From Gemmatimonadota bacterium (lineage in GTDB: Bacteria > JAAXHH01): 14,050 nt of DNA. Under the pieces are notes generated by a model. That model searched no databases. It was given only the letters and a program-made list of their open reading frames with translations, and was not told the origin of the DNA. Below, in pieces: positions 7,049-12,992 of this stretch; within the stretch, counting starts at the first letter, position 1; each line of letters starts with the position of its first letter. Location: assembly GCA_026713285.1 (NCBI GenBank), contig JAPOOT010000486.1, positions 1-14,050 of the forward strand, written 5' to 3'. A program made the translations under genes and the position numbers.

Positions 7049-7615
7049 TCAAATGAACCACTCGGTGCGTTCCGAGGCGGGTACTCTTTTCTGCGCGGGG
7101 ACCTGCGAAGGATAGCCGGTGTAGAGGAAACCAATGATTTCCTCCACCTTGGGATCGATATTCAGTAGCCTCAGTGTATCGGGATCCCGTATCAGCCCAC
7201 CCGTGCTCCACTGCATGCCGATACCCTCCTCCCAGGCGGCCAGCGAGATATTGTGGATCGCGCAGCAGGTGGCGGCGTAATCCTCCCGCGCCCGGAAGTC
7301 GTCCTCGTCCTTCTTGCAGACCACGCCGATGACGACAGGCTTGGACATGATCTTGGCATACCCCTTCTCGGTGGCTTTCCGCAGTATGCCGGTATCGTCC
7401 GACTTCGTTTTCTCCCGCTGGATCCTGCAGTAGATTTCCGCCAGGGACTCCTTGGTTTTCCCCGTGACGACCAGGAAGCGCCAGGGTTCCGTCAGCTTGT
7501 GGTTCGGCGCCCACACGGCCGTTTCAAGTACCCGGGCGATCACCTCGCGGGGGACCGGCTCGGACTTGAACTCGTATATGGACCTTCTCTTGCGGATTGT
7601 GTCGAATACGGACAT
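7049..7615 (-). CDS. Nitroreductase family FMN oxidoreductase
   Basis: A 188-residue flavin-dependent oxidoreductase of the nitroreductase superfamily, expected to bind FMN and use NAD(P)H; the physiological acceptor is unknown. Evidence includes the N-terminal RKRRSIYEF segment that contacts FMN phosphate, the APNHKLTEPWRF motif, the helix CAIHNISLAAWEEGIGMQWSTG, and the terminal GYP and TEWFI. Length is typical of the short YdjA-like group. The ATG at 7615 has GGGA and AAGGA upstream, and starts 21 bases after the stop of the FeoB-associated peptide gene. It therefore probably belongs to the iron transcript or is read through from it. A ferric or other metal reductase role would fit that location but is inference. 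Confidence 0.92.
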   Translation of the reverse strand: MSVFDTIRKRRSIYEFKSEPVPREVIARVLETAVWAPNHKLTEPWRFLVVTGKTKESLAEIYCRIQREKTKSDDTGILRKATEKGYAKIMSKPVVIGVVCKKDEDDFRAREDYAATCCAIHNISLAAWEEGIGMQWSTGGLIRDPDTLRLLNIDPKVEEIIGFLYTGYPSQVPAQKRVPASERTEWFI

Positions 7616-7636
7616 TGGGTTCCCGGTCCTTGGGAG

Positions 7637-7834
7637 CTACTTCCGGACCGAATCCTCCACCTGGATCGACTCCACCTGGATCAGATCGCCTTCCTGCCGC
7701 GCGCCGGAGACGCCGTGGGTGCAGCTCGAGCATCCCTTCCTGCCACGGGACGAGAACTGCCGCGTGAAGGTGCGGACGACAAAGGCAGCCGCGAGTCCTA
7801 CGGCTATGGCTACGACCAGGGTTTGAATATCCAT
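7637..7834 (-). CDS. FeoB-associated Cys-rich membrane protein
   Basis: A 65-residue small membrane protein resembling the FeoB-associated Cys-rich family found downstream of feoB. One hydrophobic helix covers about residues 5-20 (LVVAIAVGLAAAFVV), followed by a basic stretch and a C-x-x-C pair, Cys35 and Cys38 (GCSSC). The acidic tail contains a 5-residue tandem repeat, IQVES then IQVED, encoded by a 15-base direct repeat at 7656-7685. The position directly after feoB is the main support for the name. Its job is not established; a contact or assembly role at FeoB, or metal binding by the CxxC, is inferred. No strong ribosome site is visible before the ATG. Confidence 0.82.
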   Translation of the reverse strand: MDIQTLVVAIAVGLAAAFVVRTFTRQFSSRGRKGCSSCTHGVSGARQEGDLIQVESIQVEDSVRK

Positions 7835-7863
7835 GATTGCAAGATAACGGCGGAATGGTTAAA

Positions 7864-7920
7864 TGCCAAATGGTCCAGGGGTGCATTACCCGTGCCAAAT
7901 GGTCCGAGGCGGGTTACCCG
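7864..7920. repeat. Two-copy tandem repeat at the feoB 3' end
   Basis: Two imperfect units of 29 and 28 bases abut (7864-7892 and 7893-7920). Both begin TGCCAAATGGTCC and end TTACCCG. The second unit contains the feoB stop codon (7914-7916), so the end of feoB and its trailer look locally duplicated. No U-tract is present, so this is not an intrinsic terminator. Confidence 0.75.
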
Positions 7921-10202
7921 TACCCCAGGAGAAGTCCCCCCTGGTAGACGACGAAGGACCCCGCATAGGCCAGGGCCGTCATGTACAGGACCATGACGAT
8001 GGGCCATTTCCAGCCTTTGGTCTCCCGCTTCACGATGGCGACCGTGGCCATGCACTGGCAGGCCAGGGCGAAGAAGACCATGAGGGCGACCGCGACCAGC
8101 GGCGTGTAAACCCGTTCGCCCGTTTCCGGGTCCACCTCGTTCTGCAGGGCCGACCTGAGATCGACCGAAGTCTCGTCGGCCTCCTCCACGTTGTAGATCG
8201 TGGCCATGGTGCTGACCAGCACTTCCCGGGCCACGAAGGAAGTGATCAGCCCGATGCCCACCTTCCAGTCGAACCCCAGGGGTTCGATGGCCGGTTCGAT
8301 GAGTTGGCCGAGTTGGCCGGCGTAACTCTGTTGTATGCGCGACCTGGACGACATGGAGTCGAAGTCGTCGGGTTGCGGGTAGGAGGCGAGGAACCAGAGG
8401 ACGACCGATATGGCGAGTATGATCTGGCCTGCTTCCGTCACGAAGACCTTCGCCCGTTCGAACATCTGCAGCAGAACCCACTTGAGAGAGGGACGCCGGT
8501 AGGGCGGCAGTTCCATGACGAAACTGGTGGAAACGGCATCCTTCATGAAAAACCGCTTGAACACCAGCGCGGCGCCGATGGCGACGACGATCCCGAATAT
8601 GTACATGGCGAACAGCATGAGCCCCTGCAGGGTGAACACGCCGAGGATCGTCATGGATGGAAAGAACGCGCCGATCAGCAGGATATACACGGGCAGGCGG
8701 GCGCTACAGCTCATCAGCGGCGCGATCATGATCGTGATGAGGCGGTCCTTCCAGTTCGAGATCGTCCGGGTCGCCATGATGCCCGGTATCGCGCAGGCGA
8801 AGGACGAAAGCAGCGGCATGACCGAATGGCCGGACAGTCCCATGCTCTTCATGAAGCGGTCCATGAGAAAGGCGACGCGGGCCATGTAGCCCGTGTCCTC
8901 GAGCAGGGCCAGGAAGAAGAATAGAAAGAGAATCTGGGGAAGAAAGACCAGCACGGCGCCGACACCCGCTATGACGCCGTCCACGAGCAGGTTGCGCAGC
9001 AGGCCTTCCGGCAGGAACTGGTAGACGAAAGCGCCCAGGGCGCCGATCCCGTCCTCGATCAACGTCATGGGCGCTTCGGCCCAGGAGAAAATGGACTGGA
9101 ATACCAGCGCGAACACGATCAGGACGATGGCGGGGCCGGCGGCACGGTGTGTGAACACCCTGTCCAGCCGGACGCTCAGGCTGGCCTGGGGGTTTCGTTC
9201 TTCCCGCACGACCTTCGAATACAGTTCGTCGATCTGGTCATACCGGAGTATGGTCTCCAGCATCCGCCAGGGCACCTGCATCTCGTCCAGCCTGCCCCGC
9301 GTCTGTTCCACGATGCGTTTCAGGTCTTCCTTGCAGGAAGGGTCCTGCCGGCCTTCCATCCACGTCTGCAGCGCCTGGTCGCTTGAAGTCACACGCAGCG
9401 CTTCCGAAGTCTGCGCCACTTCGTTCAGGTTCGTATGTTCTGCGAACCAGGCCGCCGCCGGGGAGAGCGCCTCGTCGAGCAGGCCGCCCAGCAGCCGCCG
9501 CCTCGGAAACCGTTCGGCGAAGGAGACGTTGGCCCTGCCTGATTCCGAACCGGATGGCGCCGGTCCGGCATCCGCCGGTGATCCGGGCGTGGCTTCTTCC
9601 GGCGATCCGGACAAACCGGGCGCGGCTTCTTCCGGCGATCCGGATGATCGCGTATTCGACCCCACCTGGTCGAACATCATCCGGCGCAGTTCGTCGATTC
9701 CCTGCTGCCGGGAGGCGATTACGGGGACGATCGGGACCTCGAGTTGATCGGAGAGCGCGTTCAGGTCGATGTGGACGCCGCTGCTGACGGCGTTGTCCAT
9801 CATGTTCATGGCCACGGCGACGGGGATTCCGAGGTCGATGAGCTGGGTGACCAGGTAGAGGTTCCGGTTGAGATTCGAGGCGTCCGCCACGACCACGATG
9901 AGCCGGACGTCCAGGTCCTCGTCCGCTTCTCCGATCAGCACCTCCCGGGCGATGGAATCGTCGAGGGACTTCGGGGTAAGGCTGTACATTCCCGGCATGT
10001 CGTGCAGACGCAGCGAGCCGCCGTCAGGACCCGTTACGATGCCCGTCTTCTTTTCCACGGTCACGCCGGGATAGTTGCCGGTTTTCTGTCGGAGCCCTGT
10101 CAGTGAATTGAACACGGACGTCTTGCCGGTATTCGGATTACCGACAAGGAGCACGTCGATGACGGATTCACGGGCTGCGAATGTATCGGTTGTTTCGGTC
10201 AT
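7914..10202 (-). CDS. feoB: Ferrous iron transporter FeoB
   Basis: A 762-residue inner-membrane Fe(II) transporter with an N-terminal G-protein domain. G1 is GNPNTGKT (21-28), G2 surrounds Thr48 (PGVTVE), G3 is DMPG (68-71), G4 is NMMD (133-136), and G5 is near IAS (161-163). A helical GDI-like region follows, then a multi-pass domain from about residue 354. Conserved gate motifs are present, with Cys469 in FACAIPGIMATR and Cys498 in PLMSCSARLP. A linker at about 183-221 carries an 11-residue repeat (SGSPEEAAPGL, SGSPEEATPGS) between the GTPase core and the helical part, which is unusual. The ATG at 10202 gives the normal FeoB N-terminus. The frame stays open 73 codons upstream to 10421, but those residues look non-coding. 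Confidence 0.97.
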   Translation of the reverse strand: MTETTDTFAARESVIDVLLVGNPNTGKTSVFNSLTGLRQKTGNYPGVTVEKKTGIVTGPDGGSLRLHDMPGMYSLTPKSLDDSIAREVLIGEADEDLDVRLIVVVADASNLNRNLYLVTQLIDLGIPVAVAMNMMDNAVSSGVHIDLNALSDQLEVPIVPVIASRQQGIDELRRMMFDQVGSNTRSSGSPEEAAPGLSGSPEEATPGSPADAGPAPSGSESGRANVSFAERFPRRRLLGGLLDEALSPAAAWFAEHTNLNEVAQTSEALRVTSSDQALQTWMEGRQDPSCKEDLKRIVEQTRGRLDEMQVPWRMLETILRYDQIDELYSKVVREERNPQASLSVRLDRVFTHRAAGPAIVLIVFALVFQSIFSWAEAPMTLIEDGIGALGAFVYQFLPEGLLRNLLVDGVIAGVGAVLVFLPQILFLFFFLALLEDTGYMARVAFLMDRFMKSMGLSGHSVMPLLSSFACAIPGIMATRTISNWKDRLITIMIAPLMSCSARLPVYILLIGAFFPSMTILGVFTLQGLMLFAMYIFGIVVAIGAALVFKRFFMKDAVSTSFVMELPPYRRPSLKWVLLQMFERAKVFVTEAGQIILAISVVLWFLASYPQPDDFDSMSSRSRIQQSYAGQLGQLIEPAIEPLGFDWKVGIGLITSFVAREVLVSTMATIYNVEEADETSVDLRSALQNEVDPETGERVYTPLVAVALMVFFALACQCMATVAIVKRETKGWKWPIVMVLYMTALAYAGSFVVYQGGLLLGYG
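9585..9650. repeat. 33-bp in-frame tandem repeat inside feoB
   Basis: Units at 9585-9617 and 9618-9650 agree in 26 of their first 27 bases (core GGCTTCTTCCGGCGATCCGG) and differ in the last six. A more degenerate third copy lies just before, near 9567-9584. The repeat encodes the 11-residue linker repeat of FeoB and is in frame, so copy number could change without disrupting the gene. Confidence 0.8.
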
Positions 10203-10417
10203 GTCCAGGATTTGGATCAGAATGGAACGGTGTCGGGATCGGATGTGGAAACCCGATACGTCCGGATCGGACCAATATAACGCGGTACAATTAAAAAGGG
10301 AATAAAAAGCAATCCGGGAGTTCGCGAAACTCGCCTGTCGATATGGCGATATTGGTGCGACGGTAAATGATGTGGATGTGCCCGGAGTGGCACGAATACA
10401 CCCGGGTCTGGTTATCT
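10203..10417. other. Gap between the PepSY gene and feoB
   Basis: On the minus strand this 215-base gap holds a 5-bp hairpin (GAGTT...AACTC, 10332-10318). A T5 run follows nine bases later (10308-10304), which is too far for a good terminator. Then comes an AT-rich stretch (10270-10310) with a TATATT -10-like box at 10279-10274 but only a poor -35. A weak extra promoter for feoB is possible; I see no gene here. Confidence 0.35.
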
Positions 10418-11623
10418 TCATCCTGTGCGAGCAAGGTGTGGTTCTTCAGCGAATTCTCCTGGTATATCCCTCGTAGTCGATGCCGTGTTTTGCCGGGTTA
10501 TATTGAACCTGCGGAATCGTCTCCATGCCAGCGAAAGGCCGGTCCAAACCAGGACCACCGCGCCGGCTGACGCCACGCCCGCTATGAGTTGGCCGAACCA
10601 TCCGGCCGCTTCGCCCGTATGAATCCATCGAAGCCAGGTGCGGATCTGCCGTCCCATGTTCAGGCTGGTGAAGGGTATCCATTCGACCACTCCGGCATCC
10701 GTTGTGGATACGATGAGGGTCGATCGGGTCAGCGGAATGCGGTTGTCCATTTCAGAAACGGTCAGCGTGGTGGTTTCCGCGCCTTCTTTCGGCAGGTTCA
10801 GCGTGATGTACGCCCATTCCGGTACCTGCTTGCGCGCCGCGTCCAGAAAGGATTCGGAAGGAGCGACCTGAAACGGTGCGGGTTCGTCCCCGGGCGTTGC
10901 CGGTTCAGACGCGGTTTGCGCTGCCCGTTGCGGCGGTTCCGTACCCGTAAGCGTGTAGACCAGGTCGCCGGCCCAACGATAGGAAATGACCACACCGCTC
11001 AGCGAGATCAGGAAGAGGGCGGGAAGGCACCAGATGCCGAAGGAATTGTGCCAGTTGAAATCCCGGCTCTTCCCCTTGATTTTGAAGTTCGGTACGAAGA
11101 CAGCCTTCAAGGCCGCCATGGACCACCGGCGGGGCCACCAGATATACAGTCCCGTGACGGTCAACAGGCAGAACGCCAGGTTGCAGGCACCCGTTACCGC
11201 GCGGCCGACCGCCCTGTTTTCGCCTTCCGCGCCGAACCAGCGGTGCCAGTACATGATTTCCCGGAGGAAATCGCGGACGGCGATATTGCCTTCGCCCCGG
11301 ACTTCCCCGGTATAGGGATCGACGAAGACGGTCTTCGCGCGGCCGTATCGCACGACGTACGCCTCGGCCGGATCCGGACGTATGGTAACGGAGGTTGGCT
11401 CCGCTTCGGGATCGGCGCTCCGGACCGACGTGAGCACCGCGTCCATATCCATCCGCGCGGCGCCGGGATGGGGAGGATGGACCGTGGCGTAATCCCGGTT
11501 GGCGTAATCGACGATCTGGCTTTGGAAGGTGAGCAGCACGCCGGTTACCGACATGAACAGGATGACGACGCCGGTGACGACGCCCGACGAGAGGTGGATC
11601 CAGAAGATGGTTTTTCGAATCAT
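10418..11623 (-). CDS. PepSY-associated transmembrane protein in the feo cluster
   Basis: A 401-residue membrane protein of the PepSY_TM family, often found with siderophore or heme uptake genes and proposed to act in metal reduction at the inner membrane. About four membrane segments are visible (near residues 13-33, 143-164, 191-212 and 350-370), with extracytoplasmic parts between. Conserved histidines sit next to membrane helices (FWIHLSSG, MYWHRWF, FNWHNSFG, RWIHTGE) and are plausible heme ligands. A PepSY-like strand motif is TVFVDPYTGEVRG. The start at 11623 follows a GGGG stretch and matches family openings (MIRKTIFWIHLSSG); an in-frame GTG at 11656 is less likely. It lies between feoA and feoB on the same strand, which suggests it helps supply Fe(II), for example as a ferric reductase. 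That is inference. Confidence 0.88.
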   Translation of the reverse strand: MIRKTIFWIHLSSGVVTGVVILFMSVTGVLLTFQSQIVDYANRDYATVHPPHPGAARMDMDAVLTSVRSADPEAEPTSVTIRPDPAEAYVVRYGRAKTVFVDPYTGEVRGEGNIAVRDFLREIMYWHRWFGAEGENRAVGRAVTGACNLAFCLLTVTGLYIWWPRRWSMAALKAVFVPNFKIKGKSRDFNWHNSFGIWCLPALFLISLSGVVISYRWAGDLVYTLTGTEPPQRAAQTASEPATPGDEPAPFQVAPSESFLDAARKQVPEWAYITLNLPKEGAETTTLTVSEMDNRIPLTRSTLIVSTTDAGVVEWIPFTSLNMGRQIRTWLRWIHTGEAAGWFGQLIAGVASAGAVVLVWTGLSLAWRRFRRFNITRQNTASTTRDIPGEFAEEPHLARTG

Positions 11624-11649
11624 AATTGCCCCGCGGTTATTCGATGGAA

Positions 11650-11678
11650 TTGACACCGAGAACCAGGGGGCTTATATT
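11650..11678 (+). promoter_or_regulatory. Near-consensus promoter opposite to the feo genes
   Basis: On the plus strand, TTGACA (11650-11655) and TATATT (11673-11678, 5 of 6) are separated by exactly 17 bases. Predicted transcription start is near 11685. No gene follows on this strand; the next signal is an intrinsic terminator about 60-95 bases on. Confidence 0.7.
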
Positions 11679-11684
11679 CAAATA

Positions 11685-11781
11685 CAGGCCGGGACCGGAT
11701 TGTACTCGCCTAACGTACGTATCCCCCTGGTCCAGGGACTATCGGGGAGAGCCGGCCAGCCGAACCGATAGTCCTTTTTTT
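11685..11781 (+). ncRNA. Putative ~97-nt small RNA antisense to the feo transcript
   Basis: The boundaries come from the promoter at 11650-11678 and the terminator at 11736-11781. No start codon with a ribosome site is evident inside, so it is probably non-coding. It lies opposite the feoA-PepSY intercistronic region and stops 14 bases before the feoA stop codon. Its 5' GGCCGG (11687-11692) is complementary to CCGGCC in the terminator loop (11752-11757), allowing a pseudoknot. CCCTGG/CCAGGG (11725-11730 and 11732-11737) could form a hairpin that competes with the base of the terminator stem. It could act on the feo mRNA in cis or on other targets in trans. I do not match it to a known RNA family. 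Confidence 0.55.
11736..11781 (+). terminator. Rho-independent terminator of the plus-strand RNA
   Basis: A perfect 10-bp stem, GGACTATCGG (11736-11745) with CCGATAGTCC (11765-11774), encloses a 19-base loop and is followed directly by seven Ts (11775-11781). The T-run is only on the plus strand, so the signal stops plus-strand transcription and not the feo operon. Confidence 0.85.
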
Positions 11782-11794
11782 ATTACCCTTCAGT

Positions 11795-12058
11795 TCAGAT
11801 TCTTTCCACCAGGACCGAACGGGCCTCCGCGCACCGAATGGACAGGTGATAGTTCCGTACGCGTATCTCGATCGGGTCACCCATCGGTGCGCGCTTGATC
11901 AATTCTACGGTCGTGCCCGGAAGCAGCCCCAGTTCCATCAGGTGCACTTCTTCCCCCGCCGTGCCCTTGATCTGCCTGATCGTTCCTTTTTCGCCAGGTT
12001 TCAGTTCATCCAGGCGAATCGTCTGCGCCGTTGTACTGGTAAAGAGTTCGGAGTGCAT
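11795..12058 (-). CDS. feoA: Ferrous iron transport protein FeoA
   Basis: An 87-residue cytoplasmic SH3-like FeoA protein, an accessory partner of FeoB in Fe(II) uptake. The family pattern is clear: LDELKPGEKGTIRQIKG, the EEVHLMELGLLPGTTVELIKRAP segment, and DPIEIRVRNYHLSIR. Length is normal. The ATG at 12058 has no good Shine-Dalgarno; it begins three bases after the stop of a small upstream ORF that does have one, so coupled translation is likely. feoA is the first recognised gene of the iron cluster, separated from feoB by the PepSY gene instead of adjoining it as in many bacteria. Confidence 0.95.
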   Translation of the reverse strand: MHSELFTSTTAQTIRLDELKPGEKGTIRQIKGTAGEEVHLMELGLLPGTTVELIKRAPMGDPIEIRVRNYHLSIRCAEARSVLVERI

Positions 12059-12061
12059 GGG

Positions 12062-12181
12062 TTATCTCGTGTCAGAGGGTCCTATGCCGGTACTAGCTAC
12101 GGAACTGAAAGGTGTTATCCGAATAGGCAGGATCTCCTGTCGGTGGAATCGATCCGTTATTGTATGAATTTGACCTGACAC
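12062..12181 (-). CDS. Candidate small ORF coupled to feoA
   Basis: A 39-residue frame starts at GTG (12181-12179), six bases after a strong AAGGAG site (12193-12188). Its TAA (12064-12062) is separated from the feoA ATG by three bases. The peptide begins MSGQIHTITDRFHRQEI and ends GIGPSDTR. It is polar, with two histidines, no cysteine, no membrane segment and no recognised family. The Shine-Dalgarno quality and spacing to feoA are the reasons to believe in it. It could be a leader whose translation opens the feoA start, or a small Feo accessory protein. Short length makes a chance ORF possible. Confidence 0.4.
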   Translation of the reverse strand: MSGQIHTITDRFHRQEILPIRITPFSSVASTGIGPSDTR

Positions 12182-12183
12182 GA
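12067..12183 (-). promoter_or_regulatory. Long-range inverted repeat spanning the feoA leader
   Basis: TCGTGTCAG, which contains the GTG start of the small ORF (minus strand 12183-12175), is perfectly complementary to CTGACACGA (12075-12067) just before feoA. Pairing in the mRNA would hide the small-ORF start and lie next to the feoA start. A TACAAT -10-like box is at 12164-12159 without a clear -35, and a CAGGA-TC-TCCTG near-palindrome lies at 12128-12139. The repeat is seen; a regulatory role is inferred. Confidence 0.3.
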
Positions 12184-12228
12184 CGGTCTCCTTAGAACCC
12201 GCCGCCGGTCTACCGAATACCCCGTTCC

Positions 12229-12759
12229 TCACGCAGACTCCGATCGGATTACCAGGCATTCACCCACTTCCTCGCATACCGCGCAGGAATCGAAATCGCA
12301 GATCGAAAGCACGTTGGCGTCCCAGTAGGACTTGAGGAACGCCTTGCCGTGGGGGTCGTCCGAAAGGAGGAACTGCAGGAAGAGCAGTAACCGTTCCCCC
12401 GTCTTCGTACTGATCAGGTGCTCGATCTTGCACGCGTCGATTTCCGCCTGTTCCGCGTCGATGTGCAGTACGCCCTTGAGAAAGGCGATGAGGATCTGCC
12501 GGTGCGACCAGACCGACTGCGCCAGCCGGTTTCCCTCTTCCGACAGCAGGAGAAACCGGTTCCGGTCTTCCTCGAGATATCCCTTCTCCCGGAGCGACTT
12601 GATCATGATCGACGCGCTGCCGGGCGTGATGTGCATTTCCCGGGCGACATCCGACACGCGGGCGTATCCCTGGTCCTCGATCAACTGCTGGACCGTCATC
12701 AGGTAGTGCGCGCCGCTGTGCGTGATCTCGTTGTGCTCGAATTCTCTCCAGACATCCAT
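12229..12759 (-). CDS. DtxR/MntR-family metal-dependent transcriptional regulator
   Basis: A 176-residue regulator with an N-terminal winged helix-turn-helix (recognition region ITPGSASIMIKSLREKGYL, about 44-62) and the DtxR dimerisation and metal-binding domain (about 73-125). Matched to DtxR, the primary-site residues M10, C102, E105 and H106 correspond to His18, Cys110, Glu113 and His114. The ancillary-site residues H79, E83 and H98 correspond to His86, Leu90 and Glu106. There is no C-terminal SH3 domain; instead the tail has four cysteines, C154-x4-C159-x2-C162-x5-C168. The ATG at 12759 (MDVWREFEH) is preferred over 12804, because the extra 15 residues are unlike the family and overlap a leader hairpin (12780-12797). 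It lies immediately upstream of feoA on the same strand and likely controls the iron genes. Confidence 0.88.
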   Translation of the reverse strand: MDVWREFEHNEITHSGAHYLMTVQQLIEDQGYARVSDVAREMHITPGSASIMIKSLREKGYLEEDRNRFLLLSEEGNRLAQSVWSHRQILIAFLKGVLHIDAEQAEIDACKIEHLISTKTGERLLLFLQFLLSDDPHGKAFLKSYWDANVLSICDFDSCAVCEEVGECLVIRSESA

Positions 12760-12811
12760 AAGCCTGTTCGATTCGTTATGGCAACCATCGTGTTGCCGTC
12801 GCATAGAAATG

Positions 12812-12825
12812 TTTGGCTACTCAAA
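12812..12825. promoter_or_regulatory. Candidate operator near the regulator's transcription start
   Basis: TTTG-GCTACT-CAAA forms a 4-bp-arm inverted repeat located just downstream of the predicted transcription start (~12830) of the DtxR-like gene. Autoregulation is the natural guess. A single half-site ATTTGA recurs upstream of feoA at 12168-12173. It does not match the published DtxR consensus closely. Confidence 0.25.
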
Positions 12826-12836
12826 TATGACTTCGC

Positions 12837-12864
12837 ATTATATAACCTTCCGTTGGGGTGTCAA
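12837..12864 (-). promoter_or_regulatory. Consensus sigma70 promoter of the DtxR-like regulator
   Basis: On the minus strand a perfect TTGACA (12864-12859) is followed after 16 bases by a perfect TATAAT (12842-12837). Transcription would start near 12830, giving a leader of about 70 bases that contains a GGCAAC/GTTGCC hairpin (12780-12797). This is the strongest promoter in the window. Confidence 0.8.
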
Positions 12865-12906
12865 GAAAAAAGAAAGCGAGCAGTGTTTTTTTTCGCGGGG
12901 CGGGCG

Positions 12907-12926
12907 GGGCGTGTACGTACGCGCCC
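12907..12926. repeat. 20-bp near-perfect palindrome in the divergent intergenic region
   Basis: The arms GGGCGTGTAC and GTACGCGCCC pair over 10 positions with one G-T mismatch. It lies between the divergent regulator gene and the ACT-domain gene, 67 bases before the latter's ATG. A T8 run (12886-12893) lies on the wrong side for a plus-strand terminator. An operator or cruciform is possible. Confidence 0.45.
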
Positions 12927-12992
12927 ACCCGTGCGCGCGTTCCGTAGTTGTGTTAAAAAAGAGTTGAATGTATTTTGTATCATAGGAGTTCT

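Noticed and set aside
7000..7134. 45-residue N-terminal extension of the thioredoxin-like protein.
   Set aside because: It overlaps the nitroreductase gene and the ATG at 6999 has a good ribosome site and family-like N-terminus.
7863..8924. 353-codon plus-strand open frame opposite feoB.
   Set aside because: Low-complexity His/Asp/Arg-rich translation typical of the antisense of membrane-protein codons in GC-rich DNA; feoB is unambiguous.
10304..10332. Possible terminator between the PepSY gene and feoB on the minus strand.
   Set aside because: The stem is only five base pairs and the T5 run begins nine bases away, so it does not meet intrinsic terminator geometry.
10203..10421. 73-codon N-terminal extension of FeoB starting at an ATGA that overlaps the PepSY gene stop.
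   Set aside because: The residues have no FeoB similarity, composition looks non-coding, there is no Shine-Dalgarno, and the ATG at 10202 gives the normal FeoB N-terminus.
10589..11653. 354-codon plus-strand open frame opposite the PepSY gene.
   Set aside because: Antisense shadow of a clear membrane protein with no domain signature or ribosome site.
11736..11781. Reading the strong hairpin as the terminator of feoA.
   Set aside because: feoA is on the minus strand, where an A-run precedes the stem and no T-run follows it; the signal works only for plus-strand transcription.
12067..12183. The 9-bp inverted repeat as ends of a miniature transposable element.
   Set aside because: No target-site duplication is seen and the arms coincide with translation signals; the span is more simply a leader region.
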